From NCBI RefSeq assembly GCF_004570865.1, contig NZ_SPQS01000035.1, positions 1 through 54,320 of the forward strand: DNA of 54,320 nucleotides, in the 5' to 3' direction. Position 1 is the stretch's first letter. Each line of letters begins with the position of its first letter. A program made the position numbers and the translations under genes. Source of the DNA: Bradyrhizobium frederickii (GTDB lineage: Bacteria > Pseudomonadota > Alphaproteobacteria > Rhizobiales > Xanthobacteraceae). The notes under the pieces were generated by a model. The model saw nothing but the letters and a program-made list of their open reading frames with translations, had not been told where the DNA came from and ran no database searches. Below, one piece after another: positions 42,596-51,777 of the stretch.

Positions 42596-45043
42596 TTATC
42601 CCCGTCGCCGCACCACTGATGCATCCACCACGTTCTCCGCCTCATCGTTCCAGCTCAGGATCTCCATCGCCAGCACCGGGTGATTGAAACCCTTGAGCTG
42701 GAGATCGTCGAGCGCGCGGGCCTCGACCCAGGGCTCGACCATGCCGTAGACGCGGCGGCTGACCACGATCTGGTTGGGCTTGGCTTCGCCGCACAGGCGC
42801 GAGGCGAGGTTGGTGACGCTGCCGATCGCGGCATATTCCAGCCGCTGCTCGAAGCCGACCTGGCCGAGCGTGGCATAGCCGAGCGCGATGCCGATGCCGA
42901 AGCCCAGGCTATGGCCGCGGTTGCGCCAGCGCTCGGTCAAGGGGCCGATGGTGTCGCGCATCTCCACCGCCATCTTCACGGCGCGCCTGGTGTGGTCTTC
43001 GAACTGGATCGGTGCGTTGAACAGGATCATCACGCCGTCGCCGGCATATTTGTCGAGCGTGCCCTCGTATTTGAAGATCAGCCCGCCGAGCGCGGCGTGA
43101 TATTCGCGCAGCACGTTCATCGCCTCTTCCGGCTCGGTGGCTTCCGTGAACGCGGTGAAGCCGCGCAAATCGCAGAACACCACCGTCACCTCGCGGCGCT
43201 GGCTGGTGAGCAGCCCTTCCGGGCTGTCGGAGGAGGCGATCAGCTGCGCCACCTGCGGCGCCAGGAAGCGCTCGAGCTTGCGGATGCGCTCGATCTCGCC
43301 AAGCTGGGTCTTGACGCGCTCCTCCAGCGACTTGTTCCAGTCCTTGAGCTGCTCGGTCTGCATCCGCAGCTTGTCGGCTTGGGCGCGCACGGTCTCGTTC
43401 GCGGCCTCGAGCTCGCGGCCCTTGTGGTCGACCTCGGTGAACAGGCGCGCATTGCGCATCGCCAGCACGGCCTGGTTGGCGAAGGTGCGCATCAGGCCGA
43501 TCAGGCTGGGAGCGAACTCGCCACCGCCGCGGCGCAGCACCACCAGCGAGCCGAGCGTGCCCTGCTGGTCGACCAGCGGCACCACCAGCACCGAGTGGAA
43601 GCCGGCCGCGAGCGCGACCTCGCGCAGCGGCTGCTCGGTGGCCTCGTCGAGATCGGCCAGCGCGATCGGCTCGCCGCTGCTGGCGGCATCGCTCAGGATG
43701 TTGTCGCCTTCGTCGATGGTGACATGCGCGCCGTCGGCGGATCGGTCGATGCCGCCGGCCTCGACCAGGTTGAAGCGGCGCCGCTCGGCGTCGAAGCCGT
43801 AGATCAGCACCGCATCGGCATGGGTGATCTCGATCGCGCGCGCGGCGATCGTCGGCAGGACGGCGTCGAGATCGAGCGAGGCGGCGAGCGCGCGGCCGAC
43901 CTCCTCCAGCACCTTCAGCTCGTTGATCGACTGCGCCAGATCGCGGGTGCGCTCCTCGACCTTGGTCTCCAGGTTCGAATAGGTCTCCTGGATCTGGTCG
44001 GCCATGCGGTTGAACTGGCTGGCGAGGTCTTCAAGCTCGTCCGAGGTGTGCACGTCGATGCGGTGGCTGAAATCGCCTTCGCCGAGCTTGTGGGCGCCGT
44101 CGCGCAGCGCCGTGATCGGGATGATCATGCGGCGGGCGAGCAGCGTGCCGGCGAGGATCGCGACCATCAGGCCCATTCCGATCAGCAGCGCGATGCGCAC
44201 CAGCTGGTCGCGGATCGGCATCAGGGCCTGCGTGGTCGGCTGCTCGAACAGCACGCTCCAGCCGAGCTTCGGCACGGTGCTCGCGGCGCTCATCACCGCA
44301 TGGCCGTTGAAGTCGGTGCCGGACGTGTCGGCCGCGTGGCCGGGCGCGATCGCGGCCGCGACCTGCGGCAGCTTCGACAGATCCTTGCCGACCTCGGGCC
44401 CCTTCGACGATGTCGCCAGCACGCGCCCGCGCGGATCGACCACATAGGCAAAGGCGGCCTTGCCGACCTGCGCGTCGGACAGGAAGTCGGAGAGAAAGCT
44501 GAGGTCGATCTCGGCCACGGTGACGCCGGCATTGAAGCCGGAATGCGCCACCGAGATCGACATCAAGGGCGTGCCGTCGGCGAACCAGGCCGGCGCGTAG
44601 CTGACGCCGCGGGCGACCGTCTCGGTGAAGCGGATGTCGCGGGAGAGGTCGGCGTTGCTGCCGGTCGTGGTCGACTGGCGCGAGACGCGCAGCACCTCGC
44701 GGCCCTCGCCGTTGAGCTGGAACAGCTGGTTGACGACCGCGACCTGGTGCAGCAGCGAGGCATAGTCGGCGCGGCGCTTCTCGAGCGTGTCCTGGCTCGC
44801 CCGCGTCACCCAGCTGATCTGGCGGTCGAGCTCCGAGATCGACTGCTCGATGCGCCGGGCCGCGCTTTGCGCCTTGTCCTCCAGGCCGTCGGTCAGCTGG
44901 GTCCTGGTTGCGCGGTAGGAGATCCAGGTCTCCATCGCGCCGTTGACCGCGAGGACGAACACGACGAGGCCGACGAGGGAGACGACATATTTGGCGAACA
45001 GGCCCCCGCGCAGAGATCGTGTCTTGTCGTTCGCTCCCGCCAT
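42596..45043 (-). CDS. Membrane class III adenylate/guanylate cyclase with Cache, HAMP and GAF
   Basis: The 815-residue protein has membrane helices near 18-40 and 283-305 around a Cache-like periplasmic sensor. HAMP (about 305-358), GAF (about 385-530), a coiled linker and a C-terminal cyclase domain (about 615-790) follow. Catalytic residues are in place: metal-binding Asp625 (VVFCDLRGF) and Asp669 with Lys665 of KYAGDG, and the transition-state Asn/Arg of GSVTNLASRL. Purine choice cannot be settled by eye; cAMP is more likely. A CRP-like regulator with a nearby CRP site lies 2.5 kb away, suggesting a local cAMP circuit. Confidence 0.92.
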   Translation of the reverse strand: MAGANDKTRSLRGGLFAKYVVSLVGLVVFVLAVNGAMETWISYRATRTQLTDGLEDKAQSAARRIEQSISELDRQISWVTRASQDTLEKRRADYASLLHQVAVVNQLFQLNGEGREVLRVSRQSTTTGSNADLSRDIRFTETVARGVSYAPAWFADGTPLMSISVAHSGFNAGVTVAEIDLSFLSDFLSDAQVGKAAFAYVVDPRGRVLATSSKGPEVGKDLSKLPQVAAAIAPGHAADTSGTDFNGHAVMSAASTVPKLGWSVLFEQPTTQALMPIRDQLVRIALLIGMGLMVAILAGTLLARRMIIPITALRDGAHKLGEGDFSHRIDVHTSDELEDLASQFNRMADQIQETYSNLETKVEERTRDLAQSINELKVLEEVGRALAASLDLDAVLPTIAARAIEITHADAVLIYGFDAERRRFNLVEAGGIDRSADGAHVTIDEGDNILSDAASSGEPIALADLDEATEQPLREVALAAGFHSVLVVPLVDQQGTLGSLVVLRRGGGEFAPSLIGLMRTFANQAVLAMRNARLFTEVDHKGRELEAANETVRAQADKLRMQTEQLKDWNKSLEERVKTQLGEIERIRKLERFLAPQVAQLIASSDSPEGLLTSQRREVTVVFCDLRGFTAFTEATEPEEAMNVLREYHAALGGLIFKYEGTLDKYAGDGVMILFNAPIQFEDHTRRAVKMAVEMRDTIGPLTERWRNRGHSLGFGIGIALGYATLGQVGFEQRLEYAAIGSVTNLASRLCGEAKPNQIVVSRRVYGMVEPWVEARALDDLQLKGFNHPVLAMEILSWNDEAENVVDASVVRRRG

Positions 45044-45215
45044 CCCGATCCTCTTGCGCCGCCATCGACGCCGGCGCTAAGGGCCGATGGGCCCATGCGG
45101 GGTCGTTCTATCACAATTTGGGCCAAAGGACCGCCGCGCGCCCCGGAGACAAGCCGGCGTGGTTACCCGCCGTGGACGCCGGGGCGGGGTGGAAGGAGGG
45201 ATTGTCGCAGCCCCA

Positions 45216-47282
45216 TCAGCGGTTGAAGAGTTGCCGCAGCACGTCGTTCATTGGCTGACTGTCCTGCTGCGCGACCGGCGGGTCGTCCAGGGTCGGGGCT
45301 GTGGGCGAAGCCTGCGGCGCCGGCGTGGAGGATGGCGCCGGCAGGCTGCGGCTGCGGCCGCTGCCTGGCGCGGTGCCGGTGCTGCTTCCCGCGCCACCCG
45401 ACAACCCCTGCTGAATCAAATTGCCGAGCGCCTCCCCCAGCGGGCCGCCGAGCAGGTTGTTCTGCCCGGGCTGCTGGGCCTGCGGATTGGCGTTGCCGGC
45501 CGCATTGCCGCTGCCCGGCGCATTGGCACCGCCAAGGCCAAGGCTGCCCAGAATGTTGCCGAGCCCGGCGCCGTCAGGGCCGAACAGGCCCTTGCCCATC
45601 TCGCGCAGCTTGGCATAGGCGGCGTCCGGATTGTCCAGCATGCCGGCCATATCAGGGTAGATCCGCGGCTGCGACCAGGAGCCCTGGATCATCACGGGAA
45701 TGCCGAAGCCGACCGGCTCATTGGTGCGGCCCTGGCCTTCGGTGGTCATCACCAGCTTCGGCTCGACGCGAAAACCCATCATCTTGGTGTCGAGCGCGAT
45801 GGTGCCGGCGCCGGTGACGCGCACCAGCGGTCCGATCAGGTTGAGATCGGTCGTGACCGCCTGCCCCTTGTCGATGCGGAACGAGGCCGAGAGCTGCGAC
45901 AGGTCCGTGCTTTGCTCCTGACTGGGGCTCTGGCTGTCCTGCCAGCCGGACAGCGTGCCCGTCGTCAGCGAGCGGATCATCTGCGCGACGTTGATGCCGC
46001 GGATGGCGCCGTCCTGGAAATTGACGAAGGCGGTGCCCTGCATGTTCGCCATCAGGGCGCGCTGGCTGGTGCCGGCGCTGCGCAGCGCGAGTTTGGCCTG
46101 CAGCTTGCCGTCGATGCGGTCGAATTCGGCGAGGCCCTGAAGCAGCGGCAGCGCCCGCACGCCGACCAGATCGGAATGCATGGCGAAGCTCGGCGCGCCG
46201 GTGGTCGCATCGAGGATCACCTCGCCCGACACCTGGCCGCCATAGGCGCCGAGATTGGCGGTGCCGGCCTTCAGCACGCCGCCGGCGAGCTTTGCATCGA
46301 GCGCCAGCGGCGCGATGCGCGCATCGCCGATCACGGCCTCGTTCGCCGAGATTCTCACCTGCGCATCGACATAATTGAGCCCGGAGACGTCGATCGGCGC
46401 ATTGCTCCAGGGTTGTCCGGCCGCGCCCTGCGGCGATTTCGCCAGCGGAATCGCCAGCCGCTGGAAGTCGAGATCGACCTTCACCAGGGGCTTGCTCGCG
46501 ATGTCGACCGACGCCCAGCCGTTGAACACGCCGTCGCCGAGCCGGCCATTGACGCCGTTGATCATCACGACGTCGCCGCTCAGCCGCATCTCGGCGTGGC
46601 CGGTGAGTTGGGACTTGAGCACATCAGGCATGTCGATGGCGAAATCCACGGGAACGGTCGGCCGGTCGGCCGGCGATGCCGGCGCGGTTGCCTTGACGTC
46701 GAACTTGGTCGGATGATCGCCGACGCGCGCGGTGCCGGTGACGTTGACCCTGCGGTCGCGGCCGACGATCGCGTCGGCGTTGATGGCGCTGATGCGGCCA
46801 TCGACCCGATCGCGCAGGCGGGAGAATGCGACTTCGCCGTCGGTGACCTTGACGCGGTCGATGGTCGCGCCGTCGACGTTCAGCGTCGGCGGCTTCGAGG
46901 ACGATCCGGCATTCGGCAGGCGCTCACGCAGCAGCGGCTGGTAGAGCACGGGATGGGTGACGATGAGCTCGCTGATCTCGGGGCGGCCCGACCACAGGCT
47001 GGAGAGCGACATCTCGGCCTGCACGCTGTCGACCGTCAGGCGCGTGATGCCGCTGCGATCCCTGGGGTCGGCAAGCGTGAGGTCGTTCAGGGTGACGTTC
47101 AGCGCCGGCCACAGGCTGATCTTCGTGGTGCCGTCGATCGACAGCCGATAGCCGGTCGCATTCTCGACCCGCGAGGCGATCGTCGAGGTCAGGAAGCCCG
47201 ATGGGATCCCGATCACCAGCAGGGTTGCGATCACGATGATGACGGCGGCCAAAGCCGCGCCGACGAATTTCACTGCTCTCAT
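45216..47282 (-). CDS. AsmA-family envelope protein
   Basis: The 688-residue protein starts at ATG 47282 and has one N-terminal membrane helix (FVGAALAAVIIVIATLLVIGI). The AsmA hallmark follows: LTSTIASRVENATGYRLSID and repeated beta-strand modules of the LNDLTLADP or ISELIVTHPVLY kind. A low-complexity Gly/Asn/Gln/Pro-rich tail ends the protein. AsmA-like proteins form periplasmic beta-grooves that move phospholipid between the membranes. Its stop is 172 bp from the cyclase start. It diverges from the CRP-like gene. Confidence 0.9.
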   Translation of the reverse strand: MRAVKFVGAALAAVIIVIATLLVIGIPSGFLTSTIASRVENATGYRLSIDGTTKISLWPALNVTLNDLTLADPRDRSGITRLTVDSVQAEMSLSSLWSGRPEISELIVTHPVLYQPLLRERLPNAGSSSKPPTLNVDGATIDRVKVTDGEVAFSRLRDRVDGRISAINADAIVGRDRRVNVTGTARVGDHPTKFDVKATAPASPADRPTVPVDFAIDMPDVLKSQLTGHAEMRLSGDVVMINGVNGRLGDGVFNGWASVDIASKPLVKVDLDFQRLAIPLAKSPQGAAGQPWSNAPIDVSGLNYVDAQVRISANEAVIGDARIAPLALDAKLAGGVLKAGTANLGAYGGQVSGEVILDATTGAPSFAMHSDLVGVRALPLLQGLAEFDRIDGKLQAKLALRSAGTSQRALMANMQGTAFVNFQDGAIRGINVAQMIRSLTTGTLSGWQDSQSPSQEQSTDLSQLSASFRIDKGQAVTTDLNLIGPLVRVTGAGTIALDTKMMGFRVEPKLVMTTEGQGRTNEPVGFGIPVMIQGSWSQPRIYPDMAGMLDNPDAAYAKLREMGKGLFGPDGAGLGNILGSLGLGGANAPGSGNAAGNANPQAQQPGQNNLLGGPLGEALGNLIQQGLSGGAGSSTGTAPGSGRSRSLPAPSSTPAPQASPTAPTLDDPPVAQQDSQPMNDVLRQLFNR

Positions 47283-47411
47283 GTCGACTTTCCAATGACG
47301 GACGGTCGGCGTCGAATCCCGCCGGCCACCCATCCTTCGCGCCCTGAGTTTATCCCCGGACGGGAAGCGGCTCCAAGCGCGTAAAAATAGTCAGGGGGTG
47401 CTGCAAAGTTA

Positions 47412-47427
47412 TGTGACTTATGACACA
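47412..47427. promoter_or_regulatory. Predicted CRP site TGTGA-N6-ACACA upstream of the CRP-like gene
   Basis: TGTGACTTATGACACA differs at one base from the TGTGA-N6-TCACA consensus and lies 93 bp before the ATG of the regulator, in the divergent region with asmA. The regulator's recognition helix has the R-E-xxx-R pattern that reads TGTGA in E. coli CRP. Autoregulation or control of asmA is therefore plausible. Confidence 0.5.
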
Positions 47428-47519
47428 CTTCTCCGACGCGGTTTTACGCGATCCTGATGGTGATGGTTTCAAGCGATTTGCCGAGACAACGGACCAGAAA
47501 CGTTCACAAGGACATTCAA

Positions 47520-48194
47520 ATGAGCAAGCAGGCCGAATTTGCGGTCATCCTGAAGATGAACGCGATGTTCGCGGATCTCGGTGCCGACGAGCTCCAGCGG
47601 CTGTCCAACCTCTGCCACACCCAGCATCTGGGCAATGGCGAGGTGCTGTTCCAGAAAGGGGACCCCGGGGACGCGCTGTTCGGCGTGCGCCGTGGCCAGG
47701 TCCGCATCGAGACCGGCGCCGCCGACGGCAGCCGGCTGACGCTGAATTTCATGGGACCGGGCGACCTGTTCGGCGAGGTCGCGGTGCTGGACGGCCAGAA
47801 TCGCACCGCGGATGCGACCGCGGGCGAGGCCAGCGAATTATTCGTGCTGCGGCGCGAAGATTTTCTCAGCTTCCTCGAACGCGAGCCGAAGGTCGCGATC
47901 AAGATCATCGCGCTGCTGTGCCAGCGCATCCGCTGGCAGAGCGAGCGCATGGAGGAATCCATGCTGCAGCCGCTGCCGGTCCGCCTGGCGCGACGGCTCT
48001 GCGCGCTCGCCGCCGATTTCGGCTCCGAGGTGCACATCTCGCAGGAGCAGCTCGGCGTCTTCGTCGGCGCCGCCCGCGAGAGCGTCAACCGTCAGCTCCA
48101 GGCCTGGCGCAAGGAGGCGATCCTCGATCTGCAGCGCGGCCGGATATTGCTGCGGAACATGACCAAGCTGACCGCGATCGCGCGCAACGAGTGA
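47520..48194 (+). CDS. Crp/Fnr-family regulator, CRP-like
   Basis: The 224-residue protein starts at ATG 47520 after an AAGGA site. It has an N-terminal cyclic-nucleotide domain (GEVLFQKGDPGDALFGVRRG, then FGEVAVLDGQNRTADATA, the phosphate-binding cassette with Glu and Arg-Thr), a long helix, and a winged HTH (ISQEQLGVFVGAARESVNRQ). The recognition helix keeps Arg-Glu-x-x-x-Arg as in CRP, not the Glu-x-x-Ser-Arg of FNR, and there is no Fe-S Cys cluster. cAMP is the likely effector, possibly made by the nearby cyclase. Confidence 0.9.
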   Translation: MSKQAEFAVILKMNAMFADLGADELQRLSNLCHTQHLGNGEVLFQKGDPGDALFGVRRGQVRIETGAADGSRLTLNFMGPGDLFGEVAVLDGQNRTADATAGEASELFVLRREDFLSFLEREPKVAIKIIALLCQRIRWQSERMEESMLQPLPVRLARRLCALAADFGSEVHISQEQLGVFVGAARESVNRQLQAWRKEAILDLQRGRILLRNMTKLTAIARNE

Positions 48195-48196
48195 GG

Positions 48197-48331
48197 TCAA
48201 CCGATCGGCAGCCTGCGTCGGCGGACGCGATCATGAAGTCCTATCGCGGAGGCGTGGACGGCGCCATGTCCCAGCTCTGTGAGCCAGCGCGACAGCACCG
48301 GCGAGAGGGGCATGTCGACGAGGAACTTCAC
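48197..48331 (-). pseudogene. DUF5615 PIN-like toxin with internal deletion, 44 codons
   Basis: GTG 48331 overlaps the antitoxin stop by 4 bp (GTGA), the normal coupling. The product opens VKFLVDMPLSPVLSRWLTEL then GHGAVHASAIGL, the standard N-terminus of the toxin, with its first catalytic Asp. It jumps at once to DRVRRRRLPIG, the usual C-terminal end of the same family. The middle (about 70 residues in a normal protein of about 115) with the other acidic active-site residues is gone in frame. The toxin must be dead. Confidence 0.7.
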
Positions 48332-48567
48332 TTAGCCGGGACTGTGGGACGCAGCTCGACGGCCTCGTCCTCAGCGAGGAAGGCCGCATAGCGCAACGCT
48401 TCGTCAATGTCTTCACGTTCGAGATACGGGTAGTCGTTCAGAACGGATTCCCGGGTTTCGCCGGCGGCCAGCAGGCCCAGCAGCCGCGCCACTGGAAACC
48501 GCAACCCGCGAATACAGGGCTTGCCGGTGCAGACCGCGGGATCGATCGTAATACGCGTAAACGTCAT
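48328..48567 (-). CDS. DUF433-family antitoxin
   Basis: The 79-residue protein, start ATG 48567, has the complete DUF433 pattern: ITIDPAVCTGKPCIRGLRFP, then VARLLGLLAAGETRESVLND and YPYLEREDIDEALRYAAFLA. It is a small HTH-like antitoxin that normally pairs with a DUF5615 PIN-like toxin (VapB45-type module). The antitoxin is intact; the toxin that overlaps its 3' end has lost its centre. Confidence 0.88.
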   Translation of the reverse strand: MTFTRITIDPAVCTGKPCIRGLRFPVARLLGLLAAGETRESVLNDYPYLEREDIDEALRYAAFLAEDEAVELRPTVPAK

Positions 48568-48627
48568 GGGCACAACATAGCGCCAGCGGCCGCCTTTCGC
48601 CAGTGCACGACCGCGGCCTTTCGAACC

Positions 48628-51600
48628 CTACTCCGCCGCGGGATGCACGATATTCCTCGGTGCTGGCCCCGCTTCCGCCGGCGCCGCTCCGTGATGGCCG
48701 TCCGTCTCGGCGTCGTCGCTGTGCACGATCAGCCGCTTGGCGAAGCGCCAGATCAGGGCGCCGAAATCGTCCATCACCATGAACATCGCGGGCACGAACA
48801 CCAGCGACAGGATGGTCGAGAAGATCAGGCCGCCGATCACCGCGAGTGCCATCGGCGAGCGGAACTCGCCGCCGGCGCCGACCGCGAGCGCGCTCGGCAT
48901 CATGCCCGCGGCCATCGCGATCGTGGTCATCACGATCGGACGGGCGCGCTTCATGCCGGCGTCGATCATGGCCTCCTCGCGCGGCTTGCCGGCGCGAATG
49001 GCTTCGATCGCGAACTCCACCAGCATGATCGCGTTCTTGGTGACGATGCCCATCAGCATCAGGATGCCGATCCACACCGGCGTGGTGAGCTGCTTGCCGG
49101 TGAGGAGCAGGGCCGCGATGGCGCCGCCGATCGAGAGCGGCAGCGAGAACAGAATGGTGATCGGCTGCAGGAAGGTGCCGAACAGCAGCACCAGCACGGC
49201 GTAGACCATCATCAGGCCGGCCGTGATCGCGGTGGCGAAGCCCTCGGACAGTTCGTTCAGGCTCTCGGCGTCGCCGGAGGGCGAGACCTTCACGCCCTTC
49301 GGCCGGCTCTTCATCACCGGCAGGTCGTAGATCTTCTTGGTGGCGTCGCCGAGCGCGGCCGAACCGACGAGGTCGGCGGCGACGGTGGCCTGCCGCTCGC
49401 GGTCATAGCGGTTGATGCTGGTCGGACCCTGGTCGAGCTTGACGTCGGCGATGACCGAGAGCGGCACGCCGCCCTTCTCGCCGTGCTCGCCGAGCGGCAC
49501 GCGCAACTGCTCCAGCGTCTTCAGATTGCCGCGGGCGGCATCCTCGAGCTGCACGCGGATCGGCACCAGTCGGTCGCCGACGTCGAATTTGGCGAGCGCG
49601 GGTCCGACATCGCCGATGGTGGCGACGCGGATGGTCTGCGACAGGCTTTCGGTCGAGACGCCGAGCCGCGCGGCAAGATCGGCGCGCGGTTCGACGCGCA
49701 GCTCTGGCCGCTCCAGCGTGGTTTCCGAGATCACGTTGGAGATGGTGGGAATCCGCTTCATCTGGGTCGCGAGCTCGCTCGCGAAATTGTTGACGATGTT
49801 GGCGTCGACGCCGGTCACGACCAGCGAGATGGCGCGCAGGCCGTTCTCGTCGAGGAACCAGAAGCGGATGTCGGGAATGTTCTCCAGTTCCTGGCTGATC
49901 GAGAATTCGAGCTCGCGCTGGGTGATGTCGCGGGCATCCTTCGGCGTGTAGTTGATGATCAGTGCGGCGCGCCGGACTTCCTGCGTGCCCGGCGGGACGC
50001 GCCCGCCGTCGACGAAGATGCTCTTCACCTCGGGCCGTTTGCGCAGGCGCGCGACGATGTCCTCGGTGACCTTTTCGGTGTAGGCGAGCTGGGTGCCCGG
50101 CGGCAGTTCGAGGGCCAGCAGCGAGCGCGCGCTGTCCTGCGCCGGCAGGAATCCCTGCGGCAGCAGCGTGATGCTCCAGATCGAGGCGGCGAAGATGCCG
50201 AAGCCGACCAGCACCGTGATGAAATAGTGCTTCACCGACCAGGCCACGATGCGGTGATAGGACCGCAAGATGCGCCCGGGCGGCGGCTCCTCGTGATGGC
50301 CGTGCTTAAGGAAGTAGGCGGCCAGCACCGGCGTGACGAAGCGCGCGGCGAGCAGCGAGAAGAACACCTGCACCGAGACGGTGATGCCGAACTGCTTGAA
50401 GAACTGTCCGGCGATGCCCGACATGAAGCTTGCCGGTGCGAAGATCGCGATGATGGTCAGCGAGATCGCGATCACCGCGAGGCCGATCTCGTCGGCGGCC
50501 TCGAGCGCGGCGCGATAGGGCGATTTGCCCATGTTCATGTGCCGAACGATGTTCTCGATCTCGACGATGGCGTCGTCGACCAGGATACCCGTCGACAGCG
50601 TAATGGCGAGGAAGCTGACGAGGTTGAGCGAGAAGCCGAGCAGATCCATCGCCCAGAACGCCGGGAAGATCGACAGCGGCAACGAGATCGCGGCAATGAT
50701 GGTGGCGCGCAGGTCCCGCAGGAACAGCAGCACGATGATGACGGCGAGGATGGCGCCCTCAAACAGGGTCGAGATCGCCGCGTGGTAATTGCCGTTGGTG
50801 TATTCGACCGAGGTGTCGATCACCTTCAGGTCGACGTCGGGATAGGCGGCCTTGAGCGCGTCGATGCGCTTCTGAACGGCCTCGGCCACCTTGACGTCGC
50901 TGGCGCCCTTGGACCGCTTGATGCCGAGCGCGACGATCGGCTCGCCGTTGAAGCGGGCGAAGGTGCGGCGGTCGGCGATGGTGTCGGTGACGGTGCCGAG
51001 ATCGTCGAGCCGGACCTCGCCGCCGCCGAACAGCGGAATCATGGTGCCGGCAAGGTCACCCAGCGTCTTGGCGCCCGCGAGCGTGCGGATCGCCTGGTCA
51101 TTCTTGCCGATCTCGGCGCGGCCGCCGGCGACGTCGACATTGGTGCCGCGCAGGCTCTGGCTGACATTGACGGCGGTCAGGCCCATGGCCTGCAGGCGGT
51201 CCGGGTCAAGCGAGACCAGGATCTCGCGCTCGACACCGCCGATGCGTTCGACCTGGGCGACGCCGCGGACCCCTTGCAGCGCGCGCTTGACCACGTCGTC
51301 GACGAAATAGGAGAGCTGCTCCGGCGTCTTGCCGGGCGAGATCGCTGCATAAGTGACGATCGGCAGGCCGATGACGTCGACGCGCTGGATCAGCGGCTCG
51401 GTGACGTTCTGCGGCAGGTTGGAGCGCACGCGCGTCACCGCGTCCTTGACGTCGTTGAGGGCGCGGTCGGTGTTGGTCTCCAGCGCAAACTGGATCGTGG
51501 TGACCGACACGCCGTCGGTGATCGAGGAGGTGATGTGCCGCACGCCCTCGACGCCGGAGACGGCGTCTTCGATCGTCTTGGTGACCTGGGATTCCAGCTC

Positions 51601-51777
51601 GGCGGGTGCCGCGCCGAATTGCGAGACCACGACCGAGATCACGGGAATGTCGGCCGACGGCAGCCGCGTCACCGCGAGCTTGGTGAAGGAGACCCAGCCG
51701 AGAATCAGCAGGATGATCGAGAAGACGACCGACGGCAGCGGATTGCGGATCGACCATGCCGAGATATTGAGAGCCAT
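48628..51777 (-). CDS. RND-family efflux permease (HAE1-type)
   Basis: The 1049-residue inner-membrane pump has the normal RND length and duplication. It has an N-terminal membrane helix (SVVFSIILLILGWVSF), two large periplasmic loops and two groups of helices. Proton-relay residues are visible in TM4 (ILVDDAIVEIEN), and MLVEFAIE and VIGGLIFSTILSLVFVP segments mark the second half. With its adaptor it would export hydrophobic compounds or metabolites through an outer-membrane channel, which is not encoded here. The start overlaps the adaptor stop by one base. Confidence 0.94.
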   Translation of the reverse strand: MALNISAWSIRNPLPSVVFSIILLILGWVSFTKLAVTRLPSADIPVISVVVSQFGAAPAELESQVTKTIEDAVSGVEGVRHITSSITDGVSVTTIQFALETNTDRALNDVKDAVTRVRSNLPQNVTEPLIQRVDVIGLPIVTYAAISPGKTPEQLSYFVDDVVKRALQGVRGVAQVERIGGVEREILVSLDPDRLQAMGLTAVNVSQSLRGTNVDVAGGRAEIGKNDQAIRTLAGAKTLGDLAGTMIPLFGGGEVRLDDLGTVTDTIADRRTFARFNGEPIVALGIKRSKGASDVKVAEAVQKRIDALKAAYPDVDLKVIDTSVEYTNGNYHAAISTLFEGAILAVIIVLLFLRDLRATIIAAISLPLSIFPAFWAMDLLGFSLNLVSFLAITLSTGILVDDAIVEIENIVRHMNMGKSPYRAALEAADEIGLAVIAISLTIIAIFAPASFMSGIAGQFFKQFGITVSVQVFFSLLAARFVTPVLAAYFLKHGHHEEPPPGRILRSYHRIVAWSVKHYFITVLVGFGIFAASIWSITLLPQGFLPAQDSARSLLALELPPGTQLAYTEKVTEDIVARLRKRPEVKSIFVDGGRVPPGTQEVRRAALIINYTPKDARDITQRELEFSISQELENIPDIRFWFLDENGLRAISLVVTGVDANIVNNFASELATQMKRIPTISNVISETTLERPELRVEPRADLAARLGVSTESLSQTIRVATIGDVGPALAKFDVGDRLVPIRVQLEDAARGNLKTLEQLRVPLGEHGEKGGVPLSVIADVKLDQGPTSINRYDRERQATVAADLVGSAALGDATKKIYDLPVMKSRPKGVKVSPSGDAESLNELSEGFATAITAGLMMVYAVLVLLFGTFLQPITILFSLPLSIGGAIAALLLTGKQLTTPVWIGILMLMGIVTKNAIMLVEFAIEAIRAGKPREEAMIDAGMKRARPIVMTTIAMAAGMMPSALAVGAGGEFRSPMALAVIGGLIFSTILSLVFVPAMFMVMDDFGALIWRFAKRLIVHSDDAETDGHHGAAPAEAGPAPRNIVHPAAE

